DNA of 64,000 nt. Origin: Legionella busanensis (GTDB taxonomy: Bacteria > Pseudomonadota > Gammaproteobacteria > Legionellales > Legionellaceae). Both the position numbers and the translations under genes were made by a program. The stretch is taken from the NCBI RefSeq assembly GCF_900461525.1, contig NZ_UGOD01000001.1, positions 589,001-653,000 of the forward strand, given 5' to 3'. The notes beneath the pieces are model-generated. The model worked only from the letters and a program-made list of their open reading frames with translations, did no database searches and was not told where the DNA came from. Of the stretch, positions 8,103 to 16,680 are shown in pieces; position 1 is the first letter of the stretch; each line of letters starts with the position of its first letter.

Positions 8103-8219
8103 TATATGTGATTAACAAGTGGCTGCCAATGTCAACAAATAACAATAATTTTATCAAAAGGTTAACTTAAAACTATTATCTCTGTCTATTGTAGATTATT
8201 GCTATTTTTTATTTTTAAA

Positions 8220-8238
8220 TGTCCCACCAGTGTCCCAT
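8220..8238. repeat. Paired TGTCCC boxes next to left att repeat
   Basis: TGTCCCACCAGTGTCCCAT lies 118 bp inside the left attachment repeat. A near match, TGCCCCGTGAGTGTCCCAT, lies 37 bp inside the right repeat (31071-31089). The symmetrical placement inside both ends is what integrase arm-binding sites would show. Confidence 0.4.
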
Positions 8239-8254
8239 AAAATCTAACTTATAG

Positions 8255-8500
8255 TCAAGAAGAACTATCAAGCTCAGAAATTAATTCTTTTTGCAAGTCG
8301 AAAGTACATCCCTCATTAAAATATATTTGCCAACTGCCAGTGTTGTTTTTTTCCTGAATTTTATTAATTAGCCAATCTTCGGTATTATCTTCGATAATTT
8401 CTTCACTAAAAATTTTTTTGCTTTGTTTGTTATAATATATGTGCCGGACAAAATGGTATTGAAAGCCATTTGAATTCAAAATTCCTGTTTTAGTTTCCAT
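8255..8500 (-). CDS. Hypothetical protein, ~81 aa
   Basis: A small uncharacterised protein at the left end of the island. The frame opens at 8521, but an ATG at 8498-8500 (METKTGILNSNGF) is preceded by GGAAAGG and is the likelier start. The sequence is hydrophilic with aromatic-rich strands (FQYHFVRHIYYN, GSWQIYFNEG) and an acidic C-terminus. No signal peptide, membrane segment or known motif is visible. The gene is short and isolated; it is reported because the frame is clean and has a plausible ribosome-binding site. Confidence 0.45.
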   Translation of the reverse strand: METKTGILNSNGFQYHFVRHIYYNKQSKKIFSEEIIEDNTEDWLINKIQEKNNTGSWQIYFNEGCTFDLQKELISELDSSS

Positions 8501-8619
8501 AACCTTTCCATTGCAGTGCACTTTTCCTTTATTATGATTATAGATAATAAAAAGTAGGCAAGTAGCTTAAAAGACTTATATTTATCCAATCATTGATCAG
8601 TTTTGAGAGACATAGATTA

Positions 8620-9417
8620 TCAAGGGTTATAAATTTTGTTATAGATAGGAAGATAAGTAACTTCAATATTAACAAAGTATTTAAGTACACTGTCATCTAT
8701 TCTACTTCTTACAGAGAAAAAAATATGCTGTTTTTCTTGTACCCAACCAATAGCTACGATTTCATTCTCATTTCCAGAAACTTTTTTAAGTACAATCCCC
8801 TTGCCATATTTATCTCTGAGCTTTTCCAAAATATCTTTAATTTCTTTTATACTTTCTGTCGAATAGGTCAAGTCATATCCATATAAGTGATTATCTAAAA
8901 AATAATAACCTACGATAAAATTTTTGCTATATTCTGGTAAAAACAATTTATCTTGGGATATCATTACAACCTTTTCAGCATTGTGAATTGAGCTTGGAGC
9001 TGGTTGTATAACTCCTCTTTCACCATCAAAATCCAGCGGGATATGACTATCACCCCAAATCGAGTCGCTTTCACTATTAGCATGTTTTACTTCATTTTCA
9101 GACATTCCCCATGTTGCATTTAAGAGAGCTTTTGAAGCATCATTAAATATATAGGCATAGCAAAAAATTACTAAAGATAGGGTTATAATTACACTGAGGG
9201 TGATAATTAATTTGTTCTTTGTCCAGCTTACTCCTTCCAGTATCCACCAGAGGCAACTTATTATAATTACTGGCAAAATGCCCAATATTAAAAATATAAC
9301 TACCCCTGTCATTACACTTTCAAAATTTGAGAAAAATAGGGAAACAAGTATAGAAATTAAAAGCCATAAAATTCCGAAAGATATACCTATCCTTTGTCTT
9401 AAAGGTAAACCTCGCAT
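8620..9417 (-). CDS. Hypothetical membrane protein, 265 aa
   Basis: No family recognised. The N-terminal ~100 residues form three hydrophobic segments (about 10-30, 35-58 and 70-92). They are followed by a soluble domain of about 165 residues with an NATWGMSENEVK segment near 100 and alternating beta-strand-like stretches. A WGMS-x-x-E-V pattern occurs in assorted small bacterial proteins of unknown role, so the soluble part may be a substrate- or stress-sensing module, but this is weak. The start ATG is preceded by AGGA at good spacing. It is island cargo with no obvious partner. Confidence 0.6.
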   Translation of the reverse strand: MRGLPLRQRIGISFGILWLLISILVSLFFSNFESVMTGVVIFLILGILPVIIISCLWWILEGVSWTKNKLIITLSVIITLSLVIFCYAYIFNDASKALLNATWGMSENEVKHANSESDSIWGDSHIPLDFDGERGVIQPAPSSIHNAEKVVMISQDKLFLPEYSKNFIVGYYFLDNHLYGYDLTYSTESIKEIKDILEKLRDKYGKGIVLKKVSGNENEIVAIGWVQEKQHIFFSVRSRIDDSVLKYFVNIEVTYLPIYNKIYNP

Positions 9418-9594
9418 AATTAATTCCTTTTATATAAATTTTATTCCTATACTTTTTATAAAATATAGTAGATAGGCTTGTATAATGATTTAGAGCAACC
9501 AATGAATCTGAATATGGTCTCAAGCAATGAAGGGTGACGCTACACACGCGCACGTCATGGGGTCTGGATTTAATTAGGAATAGGAGACGTAAAT

Positions 9595-9867
9595 ATGGTT
9601 GCATTATATTTTGATAAAAACTTTAATATCCACATTTCATTATTTGCTAATTCTCCGAAGACTCGGCGATCTGAAAGAGGAACATGCAGCGCTAAAACTA
9701 GAAAAAAAACTTTATGTCAGGCTCCACCTGTTTGGGACAACTTTAGAGATAATGCAATAAATGGACGCTGTAAATTGCATGGTGGCTTGTCAACAGGACC
9801 TAAAACAAAAGCAGGTCGAAACGCAATTAGTGAAAGTAACCGTAGACGAAAAAAGCAAAAAGGTTAA
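9595..9867 (+). CDS. HGG-motif small protein, phage-associated
   Basis: A 90-residue protein, the only plus-strand gene of the satellite module. It has cysteines in GTCSAKTRKKTLCQAP and a terminal CKLHGGLSTGPKT followed by a basic tail. The HGG-x-STGP(K/R)T box is a recurrent motif in small phage and mobile-element proteins, and the Cys-Cys-Cys-His arrangement suggests a zinc-binding knuckle. The biochemical role is not known to me. The start follows AGGAATAGGAGACG, a strong ribosome-binding region. Confidence 0.62.
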   Translation: MVALYFDKNFNIHISLFANSPKTRRSERGTCSAKTRKKTLCQAPPVWDNFRDNAINGRCKLHGGLSTGPKTKAGRNAISESNRRRKKQKG

Positions 9868-9887
9868 ATGCTACCTACAATAAAATA

Positions 9888-10346
9888 CTATGTATTTGTT
9901 TCTTCTTGATATGACGTTGTAACATTTAATAACTCACCTATTTTATCGATTGCGTTTGAGATCTCAATTGGAAGATGTATTTTAAGATTACATGATTTTA
10001 TATGTTCTTTATATCCTTCTAACATATAAGAATGGATTAAGTTAAGGTTGCGAGCGGCTTCTAGTAGCTCTGTATAGGAGGGTAAATAAAATATTTTATA
10101 AAGATAACGATAAAGAGGTATAGTGCTATATATAGCGAGAAGTTTGGAAGAGCACGTCTTAACTTCTTTTGAAACTTCATTATCAGCCACAGCATTAGTT
10201 AGCTTGCTGCGGAATAAAAGAAGCGTATAGCTAATAAGTCCCATAATTTTTTTTAATTCGAAGATTGGTTCTAAAATTAACTTTAAAACAAACTGGCTTA
10301 AAATAAATATAATAATTGCTGAAAATATAGTTAGTATAAAGCTCAT
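9888..10346 (-). CDS. Hypothetical membrane-anchored protein, 152 aa
   Basis: Unrecognised. One N-terminal hydrophobic segment (residues 2-27) is followed by an alpha-helical cytoplasmic or periplasmic domain with no known motif. It contains CSSKLLAIYSTIPLYRYLYK and an acidic C-terminus. The start has AGAGGAAAA at good spacing. It lies between the HGG-motif gene and the TerS-like gene, so it may be satellite cargo, for example a phage-interference or immunity factor. That is context only. Confidence 0.55.
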   Translation of the reverse strand: MSFILTIFSAIIIFILSQFVLKLILEPIFELKKIMGLISYTLLLFRSKLTNAVADNEVSKEVKTCSSKLLAIYSTIPLYRYLYKIFYLPSYTELLEAARNLNLIHSYMLEGYKEHIKSCNLKIHLPIEISNAIDKIGELLNVTTSYQEETNT

Positions 10347-10456
10347 TAATTTTCCTCTTAATGGACTATGAGACTATAGAAGATATCTTTATTTTCTTAA
10401 TCAAAATAGACTCTGTTTATTAAAAAGAGGCGAAATGCTCGCCTCTTAAGGCTGGT

Positions 10457-10876
10457 TTAAAATAGATTTTCTTCATCAATAGCCTTGGCATTGGTAACTG
10501 TTACTTCAGAAACTGCTGGTTTCACACTAAAATTTATTGTTAATGGCTGGGCTTTTTCAGAACCTAAAACTGAATTAGCAATAAGTTCTGAATAATTAAA
10601 CTGCGTCTTTAAGATAAAACAATAAAGAGCAGTATCAATTTTAATTTTGCCATTAGAAAGTAGAGCCATGCGACCTAGGCTGATAATTTTAGCAAAAGCA
10701 GCTTCTTCTGCAATTTCAGCAGCATCATTAAACTCCTTATGTTCCATTTTCCATTCATTGTAAGTTTTACGGGTAATACCTAGCGCTTGACAGACTTCAA
10801 TTACAGAGCGACCGTCTTTAAATAGGGGTAATAATTGTTTGCATAACTCCCTCGAATATTTTGGTCTCTTAACCAT
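10457..10876 (-). CDS. Small terminase subunit (TerS)-like protein
   Basis: A 139-residue protein resembling Sf6-type small terminase subunits. An N-terminal HTH (SVIEVCQALGITRKTYNEWK) is followed by a helical oligomerisation segment (FNDAAEIAEEAAFAKIISLG) and an ALYCFILKTQFNYSE region. In phages TerS recognises the packaging site. Here there is no large terminase, portal or capsid gene nearby. A lone TerS beside an integrase and a primase is characteristic of satellites such as PICIs, which redirect helper packaging. A general HTH regulator is the alternative. Confidence 0.66.
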   Translation of the reverse strand: MVKRPKYSRELCKQLLPLFKDGRSVIEVCQALGITRKTYNEWKMEHKEFNDAAEIAEEAAFAKIISLGRMALLSNGKIKIDTALYCFILKTQFNYSELIANSVLGSEKAQPLTINFSVKPAVSEVTVTNAKAIDEENLF

Positions 10877-10964
10877 AATAATTTTCCAAAAAAATAGCGA
10901 TTAAATAGATTATAGAACTCTAAAAAACTAACAATATCGTACGTTCTATCTCGTTTAAAATGAT

Positions 10965-12788
10965 TTAGTCACCACAACTTGAATATTCAACAAACCTATA
11001 GGGCTTTTTTTCTGGTCTACAAAGATATTGTAGTGAAAGTTTATCAAACCAAAAAGAAAAACCACCCTCCCAATCACCGTTACGTTGTTTATCGCAGCCC
11101 CAAACGCAATCCACTTCACTTTCTAAGTTAATAACCTTGTCTGTAGTGTTTTGTTCACTAAAGGATTGCTCTCGTATTAATTTCTCTTTATCCTTATTTC
11201 GCCAAATACTAAAGCAGTTATCTGCTAAATCACTAATTGCCCCCGTGCCTTTCGTATCTAATTTACCAGGAGGTTTTGATTCATCCTGCCCCTTTCTTGG
11301 GTGAACAACAATATGAACATGACAGTTGTGCTCATTTTTGAAATCGCATAATTTCTCCATGAGGGCTTTCTGGGCTTTCAAATCATCCTCAGCAATATCA
11401 AGTTTCATGAAGGAATCAATTACAAAAACATCAATTCCATAGCGCTGGCGCGCATAAAGAAACACATCTAGTAAACGTTGAGCTTTTGTTGTACCAAGTA
11501 AATCAAATATCCAAAGCTTATTTTCATACCACTTATGAATCGCTCGAATATATTCTTTGGTGGGCTGCGAAAGTGCTCCAGCTTGTTTAGTTAGTCGCAT
11601 TAACATTCGGCCGGGCTTTAATTCAAGACTTGCAATACAAACTTTAGCCCCTTGTGTTATACAGCCTAAAATTATCTGTCCTAGAAATTGGCTTTTTCCA
11701 TGGCCATTTATACCTGTCCAAACAGAAAGTTCGGCAGGTCGGAAAACAATTTTGCCTTTAGTTTTTTCCCAAGGTGGTTGATACCCTAGATTTGCATTTG
11801 GCGGGGGGTAAAAGAATTCGATTACCTGATCAACAAATTGAGTTGCTGATTTAAGTTCGTCAGGATCACAAGTTTTTGCTTCTTTAAAACATCGGTATAT
11901 TTTATCGGGATCGATATTAGCAACAAGACATTCATTTGCATCCTTGTAAGGTAAATTTACAATTCTGCATCGGTGTCTTCCCAGTCGCTCAATTAACTCC
12001 AATGTAGCTAGTAATCCTTCCTCATCATTATCTAGACATAAATATATTTCATCAAAAATACTTAACCTATCAAATTCATATTCAATCCAACGATGCTTAT
12101 TTCCGGTTCCACCTCCAAAGGGCACGGAAAGGGCTGGAAGCCCATATTGATATAAAGTCATGGCGTCAATTTCACCCTCGCAAATAATTACTGATCTTGC
12201 AGCATCAGGCATTAAATCCCAGCCAAATAAACATGGTTCGCAGTTTAATTCTACTGACATTATTTTCTTGCCTTCAGGGCGATCTAGATTGAGATACTTA
12301 ATAAAAATAAGCTCATTATTACGCCAGTATGGGAAAATTGTTTGTCGGCCTCGCTCACCGATTTTAAAGGCCTTAATAGTTCCCAAAAGTAGTTTTCTTT
12401 TTTCAATTAAATACTGCATTACTGGTGAGGAAGACTGTCCAATAGCTCTATATTTTTGTTTGGGCTTTGCAAATTTTTCGGGTTTGTAGGATATAAATCG
12501 AGGTGAAAATATACCTAGATGAGTAGCTGCTTCTTTTATTGCCTCATGTAGAGACAGATTTTGAGTTTTTGCCCAGAGATCTAGTAAGTCTCCTTTATCA
12601 CCATTGGCAAAATCAGCCCATACTCCTGCTTTTTCACCTGTAAGGTGAACACCTAAAGATTTCCCTGCTTCACCATTTACACTTCCTGCGCGCCATTCAT
12701 CACCTTCTTTCTTACCATTCGGTAATAGTAATCTCGCAATATCTTCTGCATTTTGTGCCAACAAATTAGATATTTCTCTGGCCATCAT
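10965..12788 (-). CDS. Phage-type primase-helicase (Toprim + DnaB/Twinkle-like)
   Basis: A 607-residue fusion. The N-terminal part (1-105) is a primase-like domain without an obvious CHC2 zinc finger. The Toprim region has VIICEGEIDAMTLYQYG near 200 and IYLCLDNDEEG near 250. The helicase part has Walker A WTGINGHGKSQFLGQ near 362, Walker B IDVFVIDSFMK near 445 and VVHPRKGQDESKPPGK near 490. This matches T7 gp4/Twinkle-like replicative proteins of phages and satellites. Its start is 2 bp after the replication-protein stop, indicating translational coupling. It probably drives autonomous replication of the excised element. Confidence 0.87.
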   Translation of the reverse strand: MMAREISNLLAQNAEDIARLLLPNGKKEGDEWRAGSVNGEAGKSLGVHLTGEKAGVWADFANGDKGDLLDLWAKTQNLSLHEAIKEAATHLGIFSPRFISYKPEKFAKPKQKYRAIGQSSSPVMQYLIEKRKLLLGTIKAFKIGERGRQTIFPYWRNNELIFIKYLNLDRPEGKKIMSVELNCEPCLFGWDLMPDAARSVIICEGEIDAMTLYQYGLPALSVPFGGGTGNKHRWIEYEFDRLSIFDEIYLCLDNDEEGLLATLELIERLGRHRCRIVNLPYKDANECLVANIDPDKIYRCFKEAKTCDPDELKSATQFVDQVIEFFYPPPNANLGYQPPWEKTKGKIVFRPAELSVWTGINGHGKSQFLGQIILGCITQGAKVCIASLELKPGRMLMRLTKQAGALSQPTKEYIRAIHKWYENKLWIFDLLGTTKAQRLLDVFLYARQRYGIDVFVIDSFMKLDIAEDDLKAQKALMEKLCDFKNEHNCHVHIVVHPRKGQDESKPPGKLDTKGTGAISDLADNCFSIWRNKDKEKLIREQSFSEQNTTDKVINLESEVDCVWGCDKQRNGDWEGGFSFWFDKLSLQYLCRPEKKPYRFVEYSSCGD

Positions 12789-12790
12789 AG

Positions 12791-13663
12791 CTAAATTACT
12801 CCCTTTAAAAATTGGCGTCTGTTAGACCCATTCACAGAATGATTGTTATTAGTTTGAGAATTATTTATAAAGCGTTCAATATGTGTTGAGTCGCGAAAAA
12901 TTAATTCAATATCGTTATAAACCTGATTCCTATCATTCTGTCCCATATTGTATGGGGTGTTAGCACAGCCATCTATCGCACTTTTAAGTTCTTCTTTGCT
13001 ATAAAGCGCCAAAGCTTCTTTAATCCTTTTTCTACGTTTTTTATCCAATTTGGCTCTAGGATATTTCATTGTAGTTTGCCAATATTTAAAAATTTCCTGT
13101 ATTGCAGGCACTGATTCTTCTTTGGAACACTTAAACGAAGAAGTATTGTCTTTAACATCTTGTAATGATGTGTATTTAGTGGAGTTATTAATATCGTTAT
13201 TTGAGGTGCTATCAGCACTTAGGGTTAAATCAGCTTGCTCTCGGTTGGTAGAGCTATCAGGATCTAGTAGCTGGGAGCGCTTAGTCGAGTCAGCACTTAG
13301 CTCTTCAAATAGTTTTAAGTTAAAAGAATAGTGATTATTACAACCAGATTTTCTTATGACGTAAAGTAGTTCTTTTTTTTCAAGTGATTTGATTGCTCTT
13401 TTAATTGAGGCAATGGACAAACTACAATCATTAGCTAAAGATGAGATTGAAGGATAGCACACGGATTTTTTTCCAATGTAACTGGCTAAAATAAACAGCA
13501 TCAATTTCTCGTGCGCATTTAGATATTGTTTAGCAAATTTTCCTCGGCGAATAAACCGATCTACAATAATTTGAGATTGTATATACATAAATTTATCATC
13601 CATGAAAGTTTGCAAGTGAATAAAGTGTTTATCCACTTGCAAACATAAATTGTTATTGTTCAT
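12791..13663 (-). CDS. HTH replication initiator-like protein
   Basis: A 290-residue protein. A winged HTH (HTH_36 type) spans roughly residues 45-110: LNAHEKLMLFILASYIGKKS, then CYPSISSLANDCSLSIASI. It is followed by a low-complexity Ser/Asn/Thr linker (about 120-175) and a helical C-terminal part. This architecture is common in phage O-like or DnaD-like replication proteins that load a helicase at the origin. It is followed directly by the primase-helicase gene. Alternative internal starts exist at MDDKFMYIQ. It overlaps the upstream gene by 11 bp. Confidence 0.72.
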   Translation of the reverse strand: MNNNNLCLQVDKHFIHLQTFMDDKFMYIQSQIIVDRFIRRGKFAKQYLNAHEKLMLFILASYIGKKSVCYPSISSLANDCSLSIASIKRAIKSLEKKELLYVIRKSGCNNHYSFNLKLFEELSADSTKRSQLLDPDSSTNREQADLTLSADSTSNNDINNSTKYTSLQDVKDNTSSFKCSKEESVPAIQEIFKYWQTTMKYPRAKLDKKRRKRIKEALALYSKEELKSAIDGCANTPYNMGQNDRNQVYNDIELIFRDSTHIERFINNSQTNNNHSVNGSNRRQFLKGVI

Positions 13664-14120
13664 ATGTTTTTATAATTTTCTTAAGCCCCTCGATGTTTCG
13701 TCTTGCGAGTCTAATTCCCGGATTATTCTTGGAATATAAACTAGCGATAGAAACTGATTGCGTAAGGCTCTCAGCGCAGGATCTCAAACGATTAATATCC
13801 GTGAGATTTATTGTGATTCTAGAAGTGCTGGCTATGCGTTCTCTTTCTCTCCAGCCATATATAAAGCTTATTAGATAATCTAGCCAGTCATTGTCAGAAT
13901 TATATATAAACAGGGTTTCAATTTTATAAACAAATTTCGTTGGCTCCTTGGTTCTTTTCCGTGGATAATTGGTTTCGTAGCTTTTAACAGTTTTAAAAGC
14001 TGATGTAGGAGTAGCATTGTAACCCGTTAATATTTTTTTACTGAGTGTAAATAATAGGTTGTCATAAGAAAAAACCTTTTTCAAACTGCCTAGATTTGCT
14101 GGACTGTTTCTATCATCCAT
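13653..14120 (-). CDS. Hypothetical protein of satellite early operon, ~155 aa
   Basis: Unrecognised basic protein. I place the start at ATG 14120 (MDDRN) because AAGGGAGA lies at proper spacing and the upstream gene stops 2 bp before. The frame itself is open to 14153. A WLDYLISFIYGWRERERIAS segment and a C-terminal LARRNIEGLKKIIKTYEQ helix are visible. It is co-oriented and coupled with the AlpA-like gene (upstream) and the replication gene (downstream), so it probably acts in replication or its control. No catalytic motif is seen. Confidence 0.6.
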   Translation of the reverse strand: MDDRNSPANLGSLKKVFSYDNLLFTLSKKILTGYNATPTSAFKTVKSYETNYPRKRTKEPTKFVYKIETLFIYNSDNDWLDYLISFIYGWRERERIASTSRITINLTDINRLRSCAESLTQSVSIASLYSKNNPGIRLARRNIEGLKKIIKTYEQ

Positions 14121-14122
14121 GA

Positions 14123-14350
14123 TCATTCTCCCTTGCTGTGGCTTGCAACCCATTCAAAAAATGCGGCTTCGTTAATCAAAACGCGCTTTCCAAGCTTTAT
14201 TACCACCTTTTCGAAGCCATTTGTTTTTTTATTGAAAATATAACTACGTAAAGCAGCTATCGTAGGCCAGTGATGATATTTATCCCAGTCGGGAACAGGA
14301 ATATAACGAGGGTTCTTATCTGCAAATATGGGTTTTTCTTTTGTCTTCAT
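14123..14350 (-). CDS. AlpA-like DNA-binding excisionase/regulator
   Basis: A 75-residue protein with the HHWPTIAALRSYIFNKKTNG signature and KRVLINEAAFFEWV at the end. This is the compact winged-HTH type found beside integrases of gammaproteobacterial islands and satellites and annotated as AlpA-like or excisionase-like. Such proteins activate integrase expression and/or assist excision. It has an AAGGAG ribosome-binding site. Repeats in the 186-bp gap upstream (14437-14515) are candidate binding sites. It is first in the early operon that includes the replication genes. Confidence 0.75.
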   Translation of the reverse strand: MKTKEKPIFADKNPRYIPVPDWDKYHHWPTIAALRSYIFNKKTNGFEKVVIKLGKRVLINEAAFFEWVASHSKGE

Positions 14351-14436
14351 ATTGACTCCTTAGAGTTAAAGGTTATGTGGCTTAATCGCCACTAGTCATT
14401 ACGATGACATACTCTTTTCTGTAAAAAAATTAGGTT

Positions 14437-14515
14437 AATAGGGTCAAAAAATTAATAAAAAAATAACCCTATTTTAGATCCTAGAAGACTCTGATGTTTT
14501 TAGGAAAATAGGGTT
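14437..14515. promoter_or_regulatory. AATAGGGTT iterons with 11-bp inverted repeat upstream of alpA-like gene
   Basis: AACCCTATTTT at 14465-14475 and its exact complement AAAATAGGGTT at 14505-14515 form an inverted repeat separated by 29 bp. A further AATAGGGTC lies at 14437-14445. The region is AT-rich and lies between the alpA-like early operon and the 3' end of the integrase operon. It may be an operator for AlpA/Xis or an origin-like iteron set. Confidence 0.5.
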
Positions 14516-14536
14516 AAAAAAAATTTATATATTTAC

Positions 14537-15211
14537 TTATTTTAATCCGACCAGGTCTCGTAGTTGCTTTATTGTAGAGCATGGTTTGCTAGGCCTACCT
14601 CGTTGGAATTTTAATTTCATCTTTGTAAAATACTTAGATAGCCTGGCAAGGGATTGTGTAAAATGCTCCGGAGCGATATGTTTTAGAATATTAACAAATT
14701 CAGCTTTGGTTCCAGGCATTTTATTTTTATTGATGATAATATTTTTAGTAGCTGCTTCGGCTATCAATTTATCAATGGTTGTTAACATATCACATTGTTT
14801 CTGTATCACTCCTTTTTCCTTAATTTCTTCATTTTCTTCTTTGAGTTTTTTTGTATCAGAATTTTTATTAAGAGAGTCTTCTGATATTATTTTAGGAAAT
14901 ATATTCACCTGAATAGGCCTCTCTTTTTTAGGCTCTTGTTGTTTAAGAGGAACAGAGGCGAGGCTAAATGGAGGGATATCTGTTAGGTTGAATGATAATT
15001 GTTGTTTTTTAAGGGCCTGTATTTCATATTTTTTCAACCACGATAGTGTATCTTTTATGCCTTCTATCATCTTAAAGTCGGCTAAAATGTGACTGTCAAT
15101 ACTTATATTATTGGCTAATAACAATGAGTCTAAATTTTTTTTTGTCTCTATAGTGGTATTACTGAATTCCTGCAATTTGTTTACAGATTTTACTATTTCG
15201 CTAATGAGCAT
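14537..15211 (-). CDS. Hypothetical protein downstream of integrase, 224 aa
   Basis: Unrecognised. The N-terminal third is helical; a central Lys/Glu-rich coiled-coil-like segment (about 115-140, SDTKKLKEENEEIKEK) follows, and the C-terminus is basic (KMKLKFQRGRPSKPCSTIKQ) and might bind DNA. It starts 11 bp after the integrase stop with AAGGAT upstream, so the two are probably one transcript. A role in recombination control or replication is possible from position alone. Confidence 0.6.
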   Translation of the reverse strand: MLISEIVKSVNKLQEFSNTTIETKKNLDSLLLANNISIDSHILADFKMIEGIKDTLSWLKKYEIQALKKQQLSFNLTDIPPFSLASVPLKQQEPKKERPIQVNIFPKIISEDSLNKNSDTKKLKEENEEIKEKGVIQKQCDMLTTIDKLIAEAATKNIIINKNKMPGTKAEFVNILKHIAPEHFTQSLARLSKYFTKMKLKFQRGRPSKPCSTIKQLRDLVGLK

Positions 15212-15222
15212 AATAAATATCC

Positions 15223-16290
15223 TTATCTATTATTGTTAAAAATTTTTTCGTTCATGCTAGCAACAACTTTGCTGGTATGGGAGTCAGATAGGTGAGCGTA
15301 GCGTTTAACCATTTGAAGAGTTTTATGTCCTAAAATTTCAGCAATTTCTGCTAGGCTTGCGTTATTCATCGCTAGGTAAGAAGCACAGCTATGACGTAGA
15401 TCATGCCAGCGAAAATCATTAACTTGCGCACGCTTTAAGGCATTCTCGAAAGGAGTACGAAGATCAACTGGTTTAGTAAAGTCCTGATTAGGAAATACTA
15501 AGTCGCAACTAAGATGGCGAACTTTTGATAATTGATTAATTAATTCGAAAGCATGTCCTGTTAAAGGTAATAACCGCCTTTCACCATTTTTAGTTTCGTG
15601 TAAAATAATAACTTGTCGATTGAAGTCAATATCTTTCCAGTGCAATCCCATAAGTTCCATTTTTCGAGCTCCAGTTGAAAGAGCAAGAACGACTGCAGTG
15701 TAAAGATATTGACTTTCACTTTTTCTACACTCAGCTAACAAGCGGTTACGTTCATCATCCGATAGAAAGCGAACCCGGCCACGTGGTTCTTTAGGTTTTG
15801 TAACTCGGCGCATAGGTGAGTCTTCAAGCCATCCCCATTCTTTTACTGCCATAGTAAATGCATGAGACAGAGCTGCCATATATCGAACGACAGTAGAGGG
15901 AGAGCGTAATTTATTGCGGGTCGTTATTCCAGATAATAGCTTGTCTCTTTTTTCAGCTATAATAGATGGAGAAATATCTGCTAAGCTATATTGCCCTAAT
16001 TCCTCTTGCCACCATTTAAGATGGAGAATAGTGTTTCTACTGTTTTTAGGTTTATGAGGGATAACGTCTCTTATATACCGATCAAGCATTTCGCCAAGTG
16101 TTCTTTTTTTAGCCTCAGTAGTTTTGAAGTGTTTACGATTACGGATATCTACTTCGGTTTGTTGCGCCCATCGCGTAGCATCAGTTTTTCTGGCAAAGGT
16201 TGCCTGCTGGCTTGGGAAGCCTTTAATTCTTACTTTAACTCTGTAGCTAACTTTACCTTCTTTATTAATTCTTTCTTCAATACTGGCCAT
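15223..16290 (-). CDS. Phage-type tyrosine integrase
   Basis: A 355-residue tyrosine recombinase. The N-terminal ~60 residues look like an Arm-DNA-binding domain (KVSYRVKVRIKGFPSQQATF). A core-binding SAM-like domain spans about 65-165. The catalytic domain has STGARKMEL (Arg), HDLRHSCASY (His-x-x-Arg), ILGHKTLQMVKRYAH (His and nucleophile Tyr). All catalytic residues are present. It is the only integrase inside the 56-bp repeats and is the likely enzyme for tRNA-site insertion. Unusually it is about 7 kb from the left repeat and 15 kb from the right repeat. Confidence 0.92.
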   Translation of the reverse strand: MASIEERINKEGKVSYRVKVRIKGFPSQQATFARKTDATRWAQQTEVDIRNRKHFKTTEAKKRTLGEMLDRYIRDVIPHKPKNSRNTILHLKWWQEELGQYSLADISPSIIAEKRDKLLSGITTRNKLRSPSTVVRYMAALSHAFTMAVKEWGWLEDSPMRRVTKPKEPRGRVRFLSDDERNRLLAECRKSESQYLYTAVVLALSTGARKMELMGLHWKDIDFNRQVIILHETKNGERRLLPLTGHAFELINQLSKVRHLSCDLVFPNQDFTKPVDLRTPFENALKRAQVNDFRWHDLRHSCASYLAMNNASLAEIAEILGHKTLQMVKRYAHLSDSHTSKVVASMNEKIFNNNR

Positions 16291-16680
16291 AGGAAAACAA
16301 CATAAAAACTAATGGTAGTATGCTATAACAAATGGTAAAAAATAACAACATAGGAATTTTAATCCTATGGGTTAATTGTAAATCTATATATAGAACCTCA
16401 ATATTTATTTTATACTATAGCCTGAGGGGCATTTATGGGGCACTGTAATTTTATTAGACACCGATCACTGTTGGCCATTGCAGTTCAAAGTTCAAATATG
16501 GTATAACTTTTCGCAAATGTGTCCTTATTTCTGCTTTACAAATTTTACTGCAAATTAAGGCTTAAGTCTGGTTTTGATAATTTTTAATCTTTAAAATAAT
16601 ACGCTTCTTGTATAGCTTGTGCTTTTGTTAATGACAAAATTATAAAATCAGGCAAGAAGTTCGATAACCTACATGATGTT
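16291..16680. promoter_or_regulatory. Divergent intergenic region between integrase and thrS-like gene
   Basis: About 390 bp separate the divergent integrase and ThrRS genes. Visible are a 21-bp palindrome CATAGGA-ATTTTAA-TCCTATG at 16349-16369, suited to be an operator for the integrase promoter, and a GGGGCATTTATGGGGCACT block at 16425-16443. That block is a reverse-oriented relative of the TG(T/C)CCC pairs near the island ends. No tRNA fragment is seen here, so no third att copy marks the junction between the satellite and the biosynthetic cluster. Confidence 0.45.

Noticed and set aside
8047-8123. Second tRNA gene
   Set aside because: Only the 3' part of the tRNA is present; sequence after the anticodon loop differs and no cloverleaf can form.
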